A stretch of 7,214 nt of DNA from CAYRZL01 sp964428795 (GTDB lineage Bacteria; Bacillota; Clostridia; Lachnospirales; Lachnospiraceae): contig CAYRZL010000112.1 of the NCBI GenBank assembly GCA_964428795.1, positions 1 through 7,214 of the forward strand, given 5' to 3'. The first letter of the stretch is position 1; every line of letters starts with the position of its first letter. Below are positions 1 through 6,748 of this stretch, piece after piece. The notes under the pieces are model-generated. The model did no database searches, was not told the DNA's origin, and saw nothing but the letters and a program-made list of their open reading frames with translations. Position numbers and translations under genes: made by a program.

Positions 1-22
1 GTAGTGAATGTTATGTATCTTG

Positions 23-44
23 GGCTAGCCGTCGCGCTAGCGAC
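23..44. repeat. Short GC-rich inverted repeat upstream of the CAP gene
   Basis: GTCGC at 31-35 and GCGAC at 40-44 can pair around a GCTA loop, and the self-complementary GCTAGC occurs twice, at 24-29 and 36-41. This is an island of high GC in an AT-rich leader. It could be the tail of a terminator for a gene left of the window, although only a weak T stretch follows. It could also be an operator, since it lies directly before the candidate -10. The sequence does not decide between these. Confidence 0.35.
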
Positions 45-45
45 T

Positions 46-54
46 TGGTACAAT
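46..54 (+). promoter_or_regulatory. Candidate extended -10 for the CAP-protein gene
   Basis: TGG followed by TACAAT fits the TGn-TATAAT extended -10 pattern with one mismatch in the hexamer. Transcription would start near 61 and give a leader of about 36 nt that contains the AGGAGG-type ribosome site. No good -35 is present at 16-18 bp spacing. A second hexamer, TATCAT at 65-70, is an alternative. Confidence 0.35.
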
Positions 55-96
55 TTATCTGTAGTATCATAAAGAAAAAGGAGGAGTAAAGGCTTT

Positions 97-1659
97 ATGA
101 AAAAATTATGGAAAAAAGGTTTTGCCGGAATGATCGGGGCGCTTATGATCGCAGCGATGGTCATCCCGTCTTGTGTGAATGCAGAAGAAATTCAAGACGT
201 TCAGAATCCCACAATTGAGAATGAGATAGATGAGGATACGGAGATTATATCTGAAGATGCCGAAGATGTATCTGAGGATATGCTAGAGCTTCAGGAAGGA
301 ATTGCAGCAGAAGAAATTCTGAATGCAGAAAATTCCACCGATGCAGAAAGTGAAAGCGTCAGCGAAACAGTAAGTACATCCGGATGGAAGGGATTTCATC
401 AAAACCCGAACGGAGAAGAATGGTATTATTACAAAAATGGAAAGCCGGATACTACCCTTACATCAGTAATAAAAGGTAAGGTGAATGGCGAGGAAGCATG
501 GTGGTATGTAGAAAAAGGTCAGGTTATGTTCGATGCATTTACCGTTGCAAAGAATGCCAATGGCTGGTGGAGAATCGAAAACGGGAAGGTTAATTTTAAT
601 AGCAATACCGTTGCAAAGAATGCCAAAGGCTGGTGGTATATTAAAAACGGTAAAGTAGATTTTTCTTATAACGGTTTTATGAACAACAGTAATGGTTGGT
701 GGAGAATCAAAGGCGGCAAGGTAGATTTCAAATGCACAGATGTTATGAAGGGAACCGTCAACGGTAAAAGCGGCTGGTGGTTTGTGAAAGGCGGAAAAGT
801 GCAGCTTGGCGTTAATTCGGTAGAGAAAAATGCGAATGGCTGGTGGGCGATCAGAAATGGGAAAGTAGATTTCTCTTATAATGGTTTTTTGAATAACAAA
901 AATGGCTGGTGGAGAATCAAAGCCGGTAAGGTAGATTTTAAATGTACGGATGTTATGAAGGGAACCGTGAATGGAGAAAGCGGCTGGTGGTTTGTGAAAG
1001 CCGGAAAGGTACAGCTCGGCGTTAATTCGGTAGAAAAAAATGCGAATGGCTGGTGGAGAATCGAAAACGGGAAGGTTAATTTTAATAGCAATACCGTTGC
1101 AAAGAATGCCAAAGGCTGGTGGGTGATCGTAAATGGAAAAGTAGATTTTTCATTTACCGGTCTTGCAGATAATGAAAAGGGCATATGGTATATTGAAAAA
1201 GGAAAAGTGAATTTTAAAGCTAACGGTGTGGTCACCACAGAAGATGGAATGGCATATGCTGTCACAAACGGAGCTGCAGTTGAATTTGGAGAAAAAGTAG
1301 TTGAACTGGTGAATGCGGAACGTAAAAAATATGGTTTGGAGCCGCTTGAGTCAGATTTTGATCTGAAATGCGCAGCATTCGAAAGGGCAATGGAGCTGAC
1401 AGAATTATTTTCACATACCAGACCGGATGGAAGCAGCTGTTTTTCTATTTTGAGTGAATACGATATATCCTACGGAACTTGCGGTGAGAATATAGCCGCA
1501 GGACAGTTTTCACCGGAATCGGTAATGCAGTCCTGGATGAACAGCGCCGGACATCGTGCCAATATTTTGAGCGAGGACTTTTCCAAAATTGGAATTGGAT
1601 GCTATTGTGACGAAGATTCTACATATGGAATATATTGGACGCAGATTTTTACAGATTAG
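97..1659 (+). CDS. Secreted repeat protein with C-terminal CAP (SCP/PR1-like) domain
   Basis: This is an exported cell-surface or secreted protein of 520 residues. Residues 1-29 are a signal peptide: a Lys-rich start, a hydrophobic core and probable cleavage after VNA. Residues 30-93 form a Glu/Asp-rich linker. Residues about 94-390 are an array of roughly 20-24-residue units built on GWW-x-I-x-NGKVDF, which resemble the aromatic/glycine repeats of clostridial and choline-binding-type surface proteins. The CAP domain fills about 395-520, with VNAERKKYGL near the start. Its putative site residues are H440 (FSHTRPDG), E464 (CGENIA) and H486 (SAGHRANIL), and the YWTQIF signature lies near the end. 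There is no C-terminal sortase signal, so attachment would rely on the repeats. The start is set by an AGGAGG-like site at about 80-86. The molecular activity of bacterial CAP proteins is generally unknown. The architecture is clear; the binding role of the repeats is inferred. Confidence 0.93.
   Translation: MKKLWKKGFAGMIGALMIAAMVIPSCVNAEEIQDVQNPTIENEIDEDTEIISEDAEDVSEDMLELQEGIAAEEILNAENSTDAESESVSETVSTSGWKGFHQNPNGEEWYYYKNGKPDTTLTSVIKGKVNGEEAWWYVEKGQVMFDAFTVAKNANGWWRIENGKVNFNSNTVAKNAKGWWYIKNGKVDFSYNGFMNNSNGWWRIKGGKVDFKCTDVMKGTVNGKSGWWFVKGGKVQLGVNSVEKNANGWWAIRNGKVDFSYNGFLNNKNGWWRIKAGKVDFKCTDVMKGTVNGESGWWFVKAGKVQLGVNSVEKNANGWWRIENGKVNFNSNTVAKNAKGWWVIVNGKVDFSFTGLADNEKGIWYIEKGKVNFKANGVVTTEDGMAYAVTNGAAVEFGEKVVELVNAERKKYGLEPLESDFDLKCAAFERAMELTELFSHTRPDGSSCFSILSEYDISYGTCGENIAAGQFSPESVMQSWMNSAGHRANILSEDFSKIGIGCYCDEDSTYGIYWTQIFTD
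559..1122 (+). repeat. 78-bp exact direct repeat inside the CAP gene (559-636 and 1045-1122)
   Basis: The stretch from AATGGCTGGTGGAGAATCG to AAAGGCTGGTGG is identical at both positions, 486 bp apart. It encodes residues 155-180 and 317-342. The flanking bases differ on both sides. 486 is a multiple of three, so recombination between the copies would delete or duplicate 162 residues in frame. Exact identity over 78 bp among otherwise diverged units points to recent duplication or gene conversion. Confidence 0.85.
661..1080 (+). repeat. Tandem 210-bp (70-residue) super-repeat in the CAP gene
   Basis: Segment 661-870 is followed directly by 871-1080. By eye they match at about 180 of 210 positions. 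Each copy encodes three GWW units, including a longer one with an inserted TVNG(K/E)SG segment (residues 189-258 and 259-328). Many differences are at third codon positions, which suggests the protein sequence is maintained. The higher-order period shows that the array grew by duplication of multi-unit blocks. Confidence 0.85.
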
Positions 1660-1692
1660 ATATATGCTGTGATTTTAATAGATCAGGTATAA

Positions 1693-1727
1693 CAAACGCC
1701 CCTGCCGGTGAAGGTAAGGGGCGTTTG
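1693..1727. terminator. Bidirectional intrinsic terminator between convergent genes
   Basis: CAAACGCCCCT (1693-1703) and AGGGGCGTTTG (1717-1727) form a perfect 11-bp stem with a 13-nt loop. The hairpin begins 33 bp after the CAP stop codon and lies 2 bp past the trkH stop codon, so it can serve both transcripts. The T-tract is weak on either strand (GTTTGCCTT one way, GTTTGTTAT the other). Position and stem strength carry this call. Confidence 0.8.
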
Positions 1728-1729
1728 CC

Positions 1730-3181
1730 TTAGCGATGCTTCCAGGTGCTTCTGGAAAACAGAATCAATATCGGGAAGATTTCCAATCTGCCCGCCAGCA
1801 TATCCATAATCAGTACTAATTTGGAAATAATGCCAAACTGAGAGAAATTTCCTGTGGCGCCTACCATGTCAAAGCCGGGGCCCACATTGTTGATGCAGGC
1901 GATGACAGCGGAAAAATTAGTAGTAAAGGAAAAGTTATCCAGTGATATCACGAGAAAACTTGAAACTATGATAATCGCATAAGCAGCCAGATAAGCATTT
2001 ACATTATCCAGAATCTTCTCATCTACTTTCTGACCGTTGTTTCGAACTACCTGTATCTTTTGCGGGTGCAGGATCTTCTTTGTGTTGCGCAGCAGAATTT
2101 TAATCAGAAGCAAAATACGAGAGCATTTTATGCCGCCGCTGGTACTTCCGGCACAGGCCCCGCACAGCATCAGGCATAGCAGAACCGCCTTGGAGAAGCT
2201 GGGCCACAGATCATAGTCGGTGGTCGTGTATCCGGTGGTGGTCATGACAGATACTACCTGAAACGAAGCATGACGAAGCGTTTCACCCAGAGAATTATAG
2301 AACCCATGAAGATTCCATACGATCAGTGCGGTGCTGGCAACGACCATTCCCAGATAAAACCGAAGCTCTTCATCCCGGAAAACATTTTTTATTTGTCTGA
2401 GTAACAGCAGATAATAGCAGCTGAAGTTTATGCCGAACAGCAGCATAAATACGGTACAAACATTTTGAATGTACGGACTGAAGCTGGCGAGACTGTCATT
2501 TCGAATACCAAATCCACCGGTACCCGCAGTTCCAAATGCGGTGCAGACTGCATCAAATGCGGACATTCCTCCGAATAAAAGAAATACAAAATTTATGATA
2601 GTCAGAACAATGTACAGCAAATATAAAATGGACGCGGTTTTTCGAATCCGAGGAGCCAGCTTTCCAACATTTGGCCCCGGGCTTTCTGCGCGAAGCAAAT
2701 GCATGGTAAACCCGGTTTTTCCGCTGGCAGGAATAATAGCCAGTAACAGTACCAGCACGCCCATACCGCCCAACCAATGGCTGAAACTGCGCCAGTAGAG
2801 GATGCCCCGGGAGAGATTCTCCACCTCCGGCAGGATGGAGGCTCCGGTCGTAGTGAACCCGGAAACCATTTCAAAAAGTGCGTCCTCAAAATGAGGAATT
2901 TCACCGGAGAAAAAGAAGGGGAGACAGCCCAGAACACTCATGGCGATCCAGGCAATACCCACGCAGGCAAGTCCTTCTCTGGCATAAAAGCCTTTTTTGG
3001 CATTGCGGCAGATAAACAGTATAATGACAGCCACAATAGCGGTAATTAACATTCCCATCAGAAAACCATGCGCCGAGGCTCTGTCATGGTCAAACAGAGA
3101 AATGAGAAGCGCCGGTATCATAAAGACGATCTCGACCAGAAGAATCTGGGCGATATATCGTCCCATCATCTTATAATTCAT
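1730..3181 (-). CDS. trkH: TrkH-family potassium uptake protein (membrane pore)
   Basis: This is the K+-translocating subunit of a Trk/Ktr uptake system, 483 residues, in the cytoplasmic membrane. It shows the four-fold M1-P-M2 pattern of the superfamily. Selectivity-loop segments are visible at about 109-115 (FTTTGAS), 216-225 (FGTAGTGGFG), 313-323 (MTTTGYTTTDY) and 430-441 (INNVGPGFDMVG). The third-repeat loop motif GACAGSTSGGIK is at 341-352, and the family-typical end MLAGRLEIFPILILF is at 461-475. Multiple hydrophobic helices and the length fit a complete TrkH. The ATG is preceded by AGGTGG at 3192-3197 with 10-nt spacing. It lies 21 bp downstream of trkA, so the two are almost certainly one operon. 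The Gly in each filter loop indicates K+ conduction; whether Na+ or H+ is coupled cannot be told from sequence. Confidence 0.95.
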   Translation of the reverse strand: MNYKMMGRYIAQILLVEIVFMIPALLISLFDHDRASAHGFLMGMLITAIVAVIILFICRNAKKGFYAREGLACVGIAWIAMSVLGCLPFFFSGEIPHFEDALFEMVSGFTTTGASILPEVENLSRGILYWRSFSHWLGGMGVLVLLLAIIPASGKTGFTMHLLRAESPGPNVGKLAPRIRKTASILYLLYIVLTIINFVFLLFGGMSAFDAVCTAFGTAGTGGFGIRNDSLASFSPYIQNVCTVFMLLFGINFSCYYLLLLRQIKNVFRDEELRFYLGMVVASTALIVWNLHGFYNSLGETLRHASFQVVSVMTTTGYTTTDYDLWPSFSKAVLLCLMLCGACAGSTSGGIKCSRILLLIKILLRNTKKILHPQKIQVVRNNGQKVDEKILDNVNAYLAAYAIIIVSSFLVISLDNFSFTTNFSAVIACINNVGPGFDMVGATGNFSQFGIISKLVLIMDMLAGRLEIFPILILFSRSTWKHR

Positions 3182-3202
3182 AGCAATTTGTCCACCTGTA
3201 GT

Positions 3203-4561
3203 TTACATAAAAATATCGTTCAACTGATAGATTACATCATCTCTGGTAGAAATGATAATCACCGTATCACCCGGTGAAAAAGAAGATTCACCGTCCGGAA
3301 TTTCTGTTCTCGGTCCGTGGATGATACAGCCCACTAAAATCTGTGATTTTAACTGAATGGATTTCAGAGGTTCGTTGCAATGCTTTGTGGTTTCATCTAC
3401 CAGAAATTCAATCGCTTCCGCATGTCCGTCTGCAATAGAGTGAACGGATATAGCGGCGCCCGTCTGATTGTACATGGCGCGCACATAGCGGACAATGGTA
3501 TTGCAGCAAAGCTCTTTTGGACTGATCACACTGCCGATGGAAAGACTTTCCACGATATTGCTGTTTTCCATATGTCCAAGCTTTGTTACGATCAACGGTA
3601 CATTGTGACTGTTCCCATACAGGGAAGTAATGATATTGATTTCATCCAGTCCGGTCAAAGTGACCAGTGCATCACAATCCTCTAAGCCTACGCTGTCCAG
3701 AAGAGATTCGTCGCTGGCGTCTCCATGAAGGATACACACTTCCGGCAGCAGGTCGGCAAGCTGTTCGCAGCGTTCCAGATCTTTTTCAATAAGCTGAACG
3801 GAAATTCCGGTTTGTGTCAACTGACTGGCGAGGTAGTAGCTGATGCGGCTGCCTCCGCAGATAATGACACGTTTTACCCGGTGGGTGATAATACCGAGAT
3901 TTTTCAGCATAACGGTCAGTGTTGCGGTGGGGGCGGTTACATACAGACGATCCCCCTCCCGAAGCACAAAATTACCGTCCGGAGCAATGACCTTATCTCC
4001 CCGCAATACGATGCAGACCAATACCTTGCAGTTGATAATGGAGTTTAGACTTATAAGAGGAATATCGCACAGCGGACTGTCTTTTTTTAATCTTAATTCG
4101 ACGATTTCCACCCGGCCTTTTGCAAAACGATCCCGGCGCAGAAATCCGGGATACTTGATCAGATGCTCGATCTCTCTGGCGGTCTGCTTTTCCGGATTCA
4201 CAGTCAGCGACAGTGAGAACGTATCCCGCATCAGGAGTACCTGTTCGGTATACTCCGGATTCCGGATGCGTGCAATCGTGTTCAAATTGGGGTTCAGACC
4301 CTGTGCGGTCATACAGCACAGCAGGTTTACTTCATCTTCATTGGTTGCGGCAATGAGCAGATCCGTATCGGCAATATCTGCCTGCTGCAGCAGATTCATA
4401 GATGCACAGTTTCCTCGGATGGTCAGTATGTCATATTTTTCAATGGTTTTGTCCAGCACGGATTGTTTCGCATCGATCAATGTAATATCATATCCGGCAG
4501 AAGAAAGCTGTCGTACCAGAGACAGTCCGACTTTTCCGCCGCCAGCGATTATTATCTTCAT
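3203..4561 (-). CDS. trkA: TrkA, NAD-binding gating subunit of Trk potassium transporter
   Basis: This is a cytoplasmic regulator that docks on TrkH and gates K+ uptake by binding NAD(H) or adenine nucleotides. Its 452 residues hold two RCK_N/RCK_C pairs, the usual full-length TrkA layout. The first Rossmann fold starts at 2 with GGGKVG at 7-12 and the ribose-binding acidic residue D30. A TrkA_C-type domain follows at about 145-220. The second Rossmann fold starts at about 230, but its glycine motif is GGSRIS (236-241), without the final Gly, and its acidic residue is E259. The last TrkA_C domain covers about 370-450. The start ATG has GGAGGG at 4569-4574, 7 nt away. It is the first gene of the trkA-trkH operon behind the promoter at 4626-4654. 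The degenerate second loop suggests altered nucleotide binding in that half. Confidence 0.95.
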   Translation of the reverse strand: MKIIIAGGGKVGLSLVRQLSSAGYDITLIDAKQSVLDKTIEKYDILTIRGNCASMNLLQQADIADTDLLIAATNEDEVNLLCCMTAQGLNPNLNTIARIRNPEYTEQVLLMRDTFSLSLTVNPEKQTAREIEHLIKYPGFLRRDRFAKGRVEIVELRLKKDSPLCDIPLISLNSIINCKVLVCIVLRGDKVIAPDGNFVLREGDRLYVTAPTATLTVMLKNLGIITHRVKRVIICGGSRISYYLASQLTQTGISVQLIEKDLERCEQLADLLPEVCILHGDASDESLLDSVGLEDCDALVTLTGLDEINIITSLYGNSHNVPLIVTKLGHMENSNIVESLSIGSVISPKELCCNTIVRYVRAMYNQTGAAISVHSIADGHAEAIEFLVDETTKHCNEPLKSIQLKSQILVGCIIHGPRTEIPDGESSFSPGDTVIIISTRDDVIYQLNDIFM

Positions 4562-4598
4562 AAAAAATCCCTCCGACGAGATAATTGTTATTGATTAG

Positions 4599-4618
4599 GA
4601 GCAAGCTCGAAAATGCTC
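4599..4618 (-). repeat. Small hairpin at the 5' end of the trk leader
   Basis: GAGCA (4599-4603) pairs with TGCTC (4614-4618), and an alternative nested pairing GAGC-AA-GCTC exists. The predicted start site from the trk promoter falls at about 4619, so this hairpin would form the 5' end of the mRNA, where such stems can protect transcripts. The leader, at under 60 nt, is too short for a ydaO-type c-di-AMP riboswitch. Confidence 0.3.
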
Positions 4619-4625
4619 TGCATCA

Positions 4626-4654
4626 ATAATATATCAGATCGGAGGGAAAGACAA
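4626..4654 (-). promoter_or_regulatory. Sigma-A-type promoter of the trkA-trkH operon
   Basis: Read on the - strand, TTGTCT (4649-4654) and TATTAT (4626-4631) are separated by exactly 17 bp. The -10 matches the consensus at 5 of 6 positions and the -35 at 4 of 6. Transcription would start near 4619, about 58 nt before the trkA ATG. This gives trkA-trkH a promoter of its own even though the upstream methyltransferase gene points the same way. Confidence 0.65.
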
Positions 4655-4690
4655 GTTCTTTTTACTTATAGTAATTATCCGAAACAGTTA

Positions 4691-5704
4691 TTATTTTGCA
4701 TAAAACTCATCTACTGCATCAAAGAATGCATTGATGTTCTCCCATGGAGCCATTGGCGGAATATCACATCCGGAAGAAATAACAAAGTTAGGATATTTAC
4801 AGCATTTTTCCATGGTATCCAGTGTTGCCTGACGTACACTCTCTGGGGTTCCGTTTCTCAGTTCGCCGGCCGGATCTACGTTACCGCTTGCAACAATGTC
4901 TGCCGGAATGTGCGGCATCATTTCAGACATATCAATGGCATTGCCAAAATGAAGGAATAAAGCACCGTTCTTTGTTATGGAGTTGATCTGCTGAATGGTA
5001 CAGTTACCACAGTTATGATATCCCACGATAAAGTTGTCATCCTGAACAGCATCGATGATTTTCTTTACATAATCGGCAGAGAACTCTTCTTCCAGAGCCG
5101 GAGAAAGAAGTCCGGCAAGAGGCTCAGCCATCAGCACACCGTTTGCGCCGACTGCTTTGTATGCGTTGATGTAATTAATCAGAAATTCTGTAACTTTTTC
5201 CAGAATAATATGAACCATATCCGGTTCTTCGTAGCAGTAGATCATGGCCTCTGTTACATCCATGAGACGTCCTGCCAGAGAGAAAGGTCCGATAACGCCT
5301 GCAAATACAGGTCTGTCCTCAATGAGCTTTACTGCTTTCTCAATAGCATCAATGTAAATCTGTGTACGGCCTGCACCGATCTCAGGTACTTTCAGAGCTT
5401 CAGCTTCTTCCTCGGTGCTTACGATAGAGCCGATTACAGTTGGAACCTCATCATCAGAAATGTGAATGGTGGAACCAAATGCTTCAGCCTCCAGGGAAAG
5501 GTCCATCAAGCTTACGCTTGCGGCATTGTTTGGAGTCAGATCAGCGACGATCTTCATACCTTCCGCCTGTTTGTCACTGCTGGAAATCAGATCCTTTACG
5601 GTGATACCCATTTTCTGGATGGATGGGAAGGACAGTACCGGAAAAGCCTGTTTTTTGTCGGCAGCCAGAATGTCAGCAATCCATTTTTTCATGTCTCGTT
5701 TCAT
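4691..5704 (-). CDS. MtaA/CmuA-type cobamide methyltransferase (uroporphyrinogen decarboxylase fold)
   Basis: This 337-residue cytosolic protein has the URO-D TIM-barrel fold, in the branch that moves methyl groups between a corrinoid protein and a thiol or other acceptor rather than true heme-pathway HemE. The evidence is the zinc-ligand set H230-x-C232 (YHNCGNC) with C313 (SSGCDIPP), typical of MtaA/MtbA-like enzymes. Other family segments are GVIGPFSLAGRL at about 136-147, MAEPLAGLLSP at 192-202 and the ending CDIPPMAPWENINAF. The N-terminal HemE arginine-rich substrate motif is not seen. The length is normal for the family. AGGAGG at 5715-5720, 10 nt from the ATG, sets the start, and the end carries tandem TAA codons. 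No corrinoid protein or MtxB-type gene adjoins it, so acceptor and donor are unknown. A PocR-like sensor lies beyond the IS remnant. Family assignment is firm; substrate is open. Confidence 0.88.
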   Translation of the reverse strand: MKRDMKKWIADILAADKKQAFPVLSFPSIQKMGITVKDLISSSDKQAEGMKIVADLTPNNAASVSLMDLSLEAEAFGSTIHISDDEVPTVIGSIVSTEEEAEALKVPEIGAGRTQIYIDAIEKAVKLIEDRPVFAGVIGPFSLAGRLMDVTEAMIYCYEEPDMVHIILEKVTEFLINYINAYKAVGANGVLMAEPLAGLLSPALEEEFSADYVKKIIDAVQDDNFIVGYHNCGNCTIQQINSITKNGALFLHFGNAIDMSEMMPHIPADIVASGNVDPAGELRNGTPESVRQATLDTMEKCCKYPNFVISSGCDIPPMAPWENINAFFDAVDEFYAK

Positions 5705-5741
5705 AGTGAAAAATCCTCCTTGTTTTCGTTTGTTTCAATAA

Positions 5742-5750
5742 ATTCTACCA
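5742..5750 (-). promoter_or_regulatory. Candidate extended -10 for the methyltransferase gene
   Basis: On the - strand TGG precedes TAGAAT, a TGn extended -10 with 5 of 6 hexamer matches. It would start transcription near 5735, about 30 nt before the ATG and just ahead of the AGGAGG site. No convincing -35 exists at the right distance. TATACT (5753-5758) is an alternative, with TTGCAA too far upstream (21 bp). Confidence 0.35.
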
Positions 5751-5904
5751 ATAGTATAAAGAGAAAAAATTTTGGAATCTTGCAACTTTCAATATGAAAA
5801 TCGTAAAAAATTTAGAAAATCCGGTTTTCTTTCTTTGCCAAGCAAAACTTTGCGTATTATTTAATAAACATTGTGCCAGATTATGCAATTTTATAAAAAG
5901 TTGT

Positions 5905-5912
5905 GATATAAT
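5905..5912 (+). promoter_or_regulatory. Orphan + strand promoter (extended -10) facing the IS remnant
   Basis: TGA-TATAAT is a perfect extended -10. The -35 region is only AT-rich (TTATGCAAT at 5881-5889). Transcription would begin near 5919. A ribosome-site-like AAAGGAG follows at 5944-5950, yet no ATG, GTG or TTG occurs at useful spacing and TAA appears at 5968-5970. The leader therefore looks cut off from its gene. The nearest + strand gene is the PocR-like sensor, about 800 bp on, beyond the transposase fragment. Confidence 0.45.
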
Positions 5913-5930
5913 TCTTAAGGAAAGTATCAG

Positions 5931-5983
5931 ATTCAGAGCAGTAAAAGGAGCAGAAATAGAAATAATCTAAATCTGCTCTGAAT
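5931..5983. repeat. 11-bp perfect inverted repeat abutting the IS scar
   Basis: ATTCAGAGCAG (5931-5941) and CTGCTCTGAAT (5973-5983) are exact reverse complements separated by 31 bp. The right arm lies 2-5 bp from the point where transposase similarity seems to end. The arms enclose the AAAGGAG site. It could be a leader stem-loop that would hide the ribosome site, a binding site, or a product of the rearrangement that truncated the IS. Confidence 0.6.
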
Positions 5984-6707
5984 GTGATTCTTTCCAGTGT
6001 TCCGCATTCCTCAGGACTTCACAGGATGAGGAAAACACAAGGGAGCCTTTCTCATACAGTGAGTTTAGGAGCGTCAGGTATTTTCCCTTGAACTTATCCC
6101 TAAGAACCCTGACAGGAAGAAAGAACTTCCGGGAAGATTTGCGTATCTTGTGGTCACGCGTAAGACCGCCGCCGGAAATGATGCAGTGCATATGCACATG
6201 GTAACCAATCTCCTGATTCCAGGTGTGGAGGACCTGGATGATCCCGGGTGTTGCCCCGAGATACTTCTTATCAGCAGATAATTCAAGAAGTGTTTCGGCA
6301 CAGCATCTGTGAAGCAGGCCATACAGAAGCTTCTGGTTACAGTAAATGAGGTGGTTCAGTTCGTGTGGCAGGGTAAAAACCACATGAAAATATGGGGAAT
6401 CAATGACTTCGGCCCTGCGTTTATCCACCCAGACTTCCTTCAGTACCGCCTGACAGTTAGGACAGTTGCGGTTGCGGCAGGAATTATTATGGAATTCGAT
6501 GTGTCCGCAATCGCTGCACCGGCTGACATTACAGCCAAGTTTTCCGGACTTGCAGTTTAAAATGGCATGTGCAGCCTTCACCTGTACATCCGGCTGATAA
6601 TGAACTTTTGAGGAATAATCCTCATAGGAAGCTGCAAATATCTGCCGGATGTTATAATCACCGCAGGTCGGACTGTCGTGCGGCTCAATGACATAAAAAG
6701 TAGACAA
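5967..6707 (-). pseudogene. Truncated IS91-family HUH transposase
   Basis: Transposases of this family nick and transfer single strands for rolling-circle-like movement. The open frame runs from 6776, where the only upstream start is a GTG inside the neighbouring gene without a ribosome site, to a TAG at 5967. Similarity is credible from about STFYVIEPH, where a TTG at 6705-6707 lies close by. Counting from the GTG, the N-terminal zinc-finger cysteines are C82, C87, C90, C100, C105 and C108 (NNSCRNRNCPNCQ). They are followed by YFHVVFTLPHELN at 129-141 and the HUH motif HVHMH at 193-197, then SGGGLT. Family members usually reach about 380-400 residues and carry the catalytic tyrosine region (YLARYTYR-like) after this point. 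Here similarity stops near EHWKE (259-263) and the frame ends after a few unrelated residues. Without the tyrosine it cannot be active. The family call is firm; the exact ends are estimated from memory of relatives. Confidence 0.85.
5985..6707 (-). mobile_element. IS91-family insertion sequence remnant, both ends lost
   Basis: Only an internal piece of the element remains. The right (oriIS) side is missing together with the last third of the transposase. On the terIS side the transposase start is missing or lies within the first bases of the sensor gene. IS91-type elements make no target duplication and have no terminal inverted repeats, so exact edges cannot be read. The limits given are where transposase similarity fades. 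Confidence 0.6.
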
Positions 6708-6748
6708 GTGGGTTAGCGTTGTGTATTTCGGATAGGCGGTGGAAGGAT

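Noticed and set aside
160..186. Possible lipoprotein signal (IPSC) in the CAP protein
   Set aside because: Pro at -2 does not fit the lipobox. Cleavage by signal peptidase I after VNA is more likely.
876..1265. 129-codon open frame on the - strand within the CAP gene
   Set aside because: It is antisense to the repeat array and exists because the repeats keep the opposite frame open. It has no ribosome site, and its Phe/Pro-rich product is only the reverse of the repeat codons.
3843..4598. 251-codon open frame on the + strand opposite trkA
   Set aside because: It lies wholly over a clear trkA, has no family-like motif and a Ser/Arg-rich composition, and lacks a ribosome site.
4655..4690. Possible terminator after the methyltransferase gene
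   Set aside because: On the - strand TTACT-ATA-AGTAA forms only a weak AT stem with no proper T-tract. Read-through into trkA-trkH cannot be excluded.
4562..4690. c-di-AMP (ydaO-type) riboswitch before the potassium operon
   Set aside because: The leader from the predicted start is under 60 nt and shows only a small hairpin, far too short for this riboswitch.
5015..5797. 260-codon open frame on the + strand opposite the methyltransferase
   Set aside because: It is antisense to a well-supported gene, rich in Cys/Phe/Ser with no recognisable domain, and has no ribosome site.
5815..5829. GAAAA-TCCGG-TTTTC hairpin in the intergenic region
   Set aside because: The stem is five mostly A-T pairs, too weak to call a terminator or regulatory structure in AT-rich DNA.
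6701..6729. Promoter for the PocR-like gene (TAGACA with a 17-bp spacer)
   Set aside because: The matching -10 would be TATTTC, with only three consensus bases, so it was not annotated.
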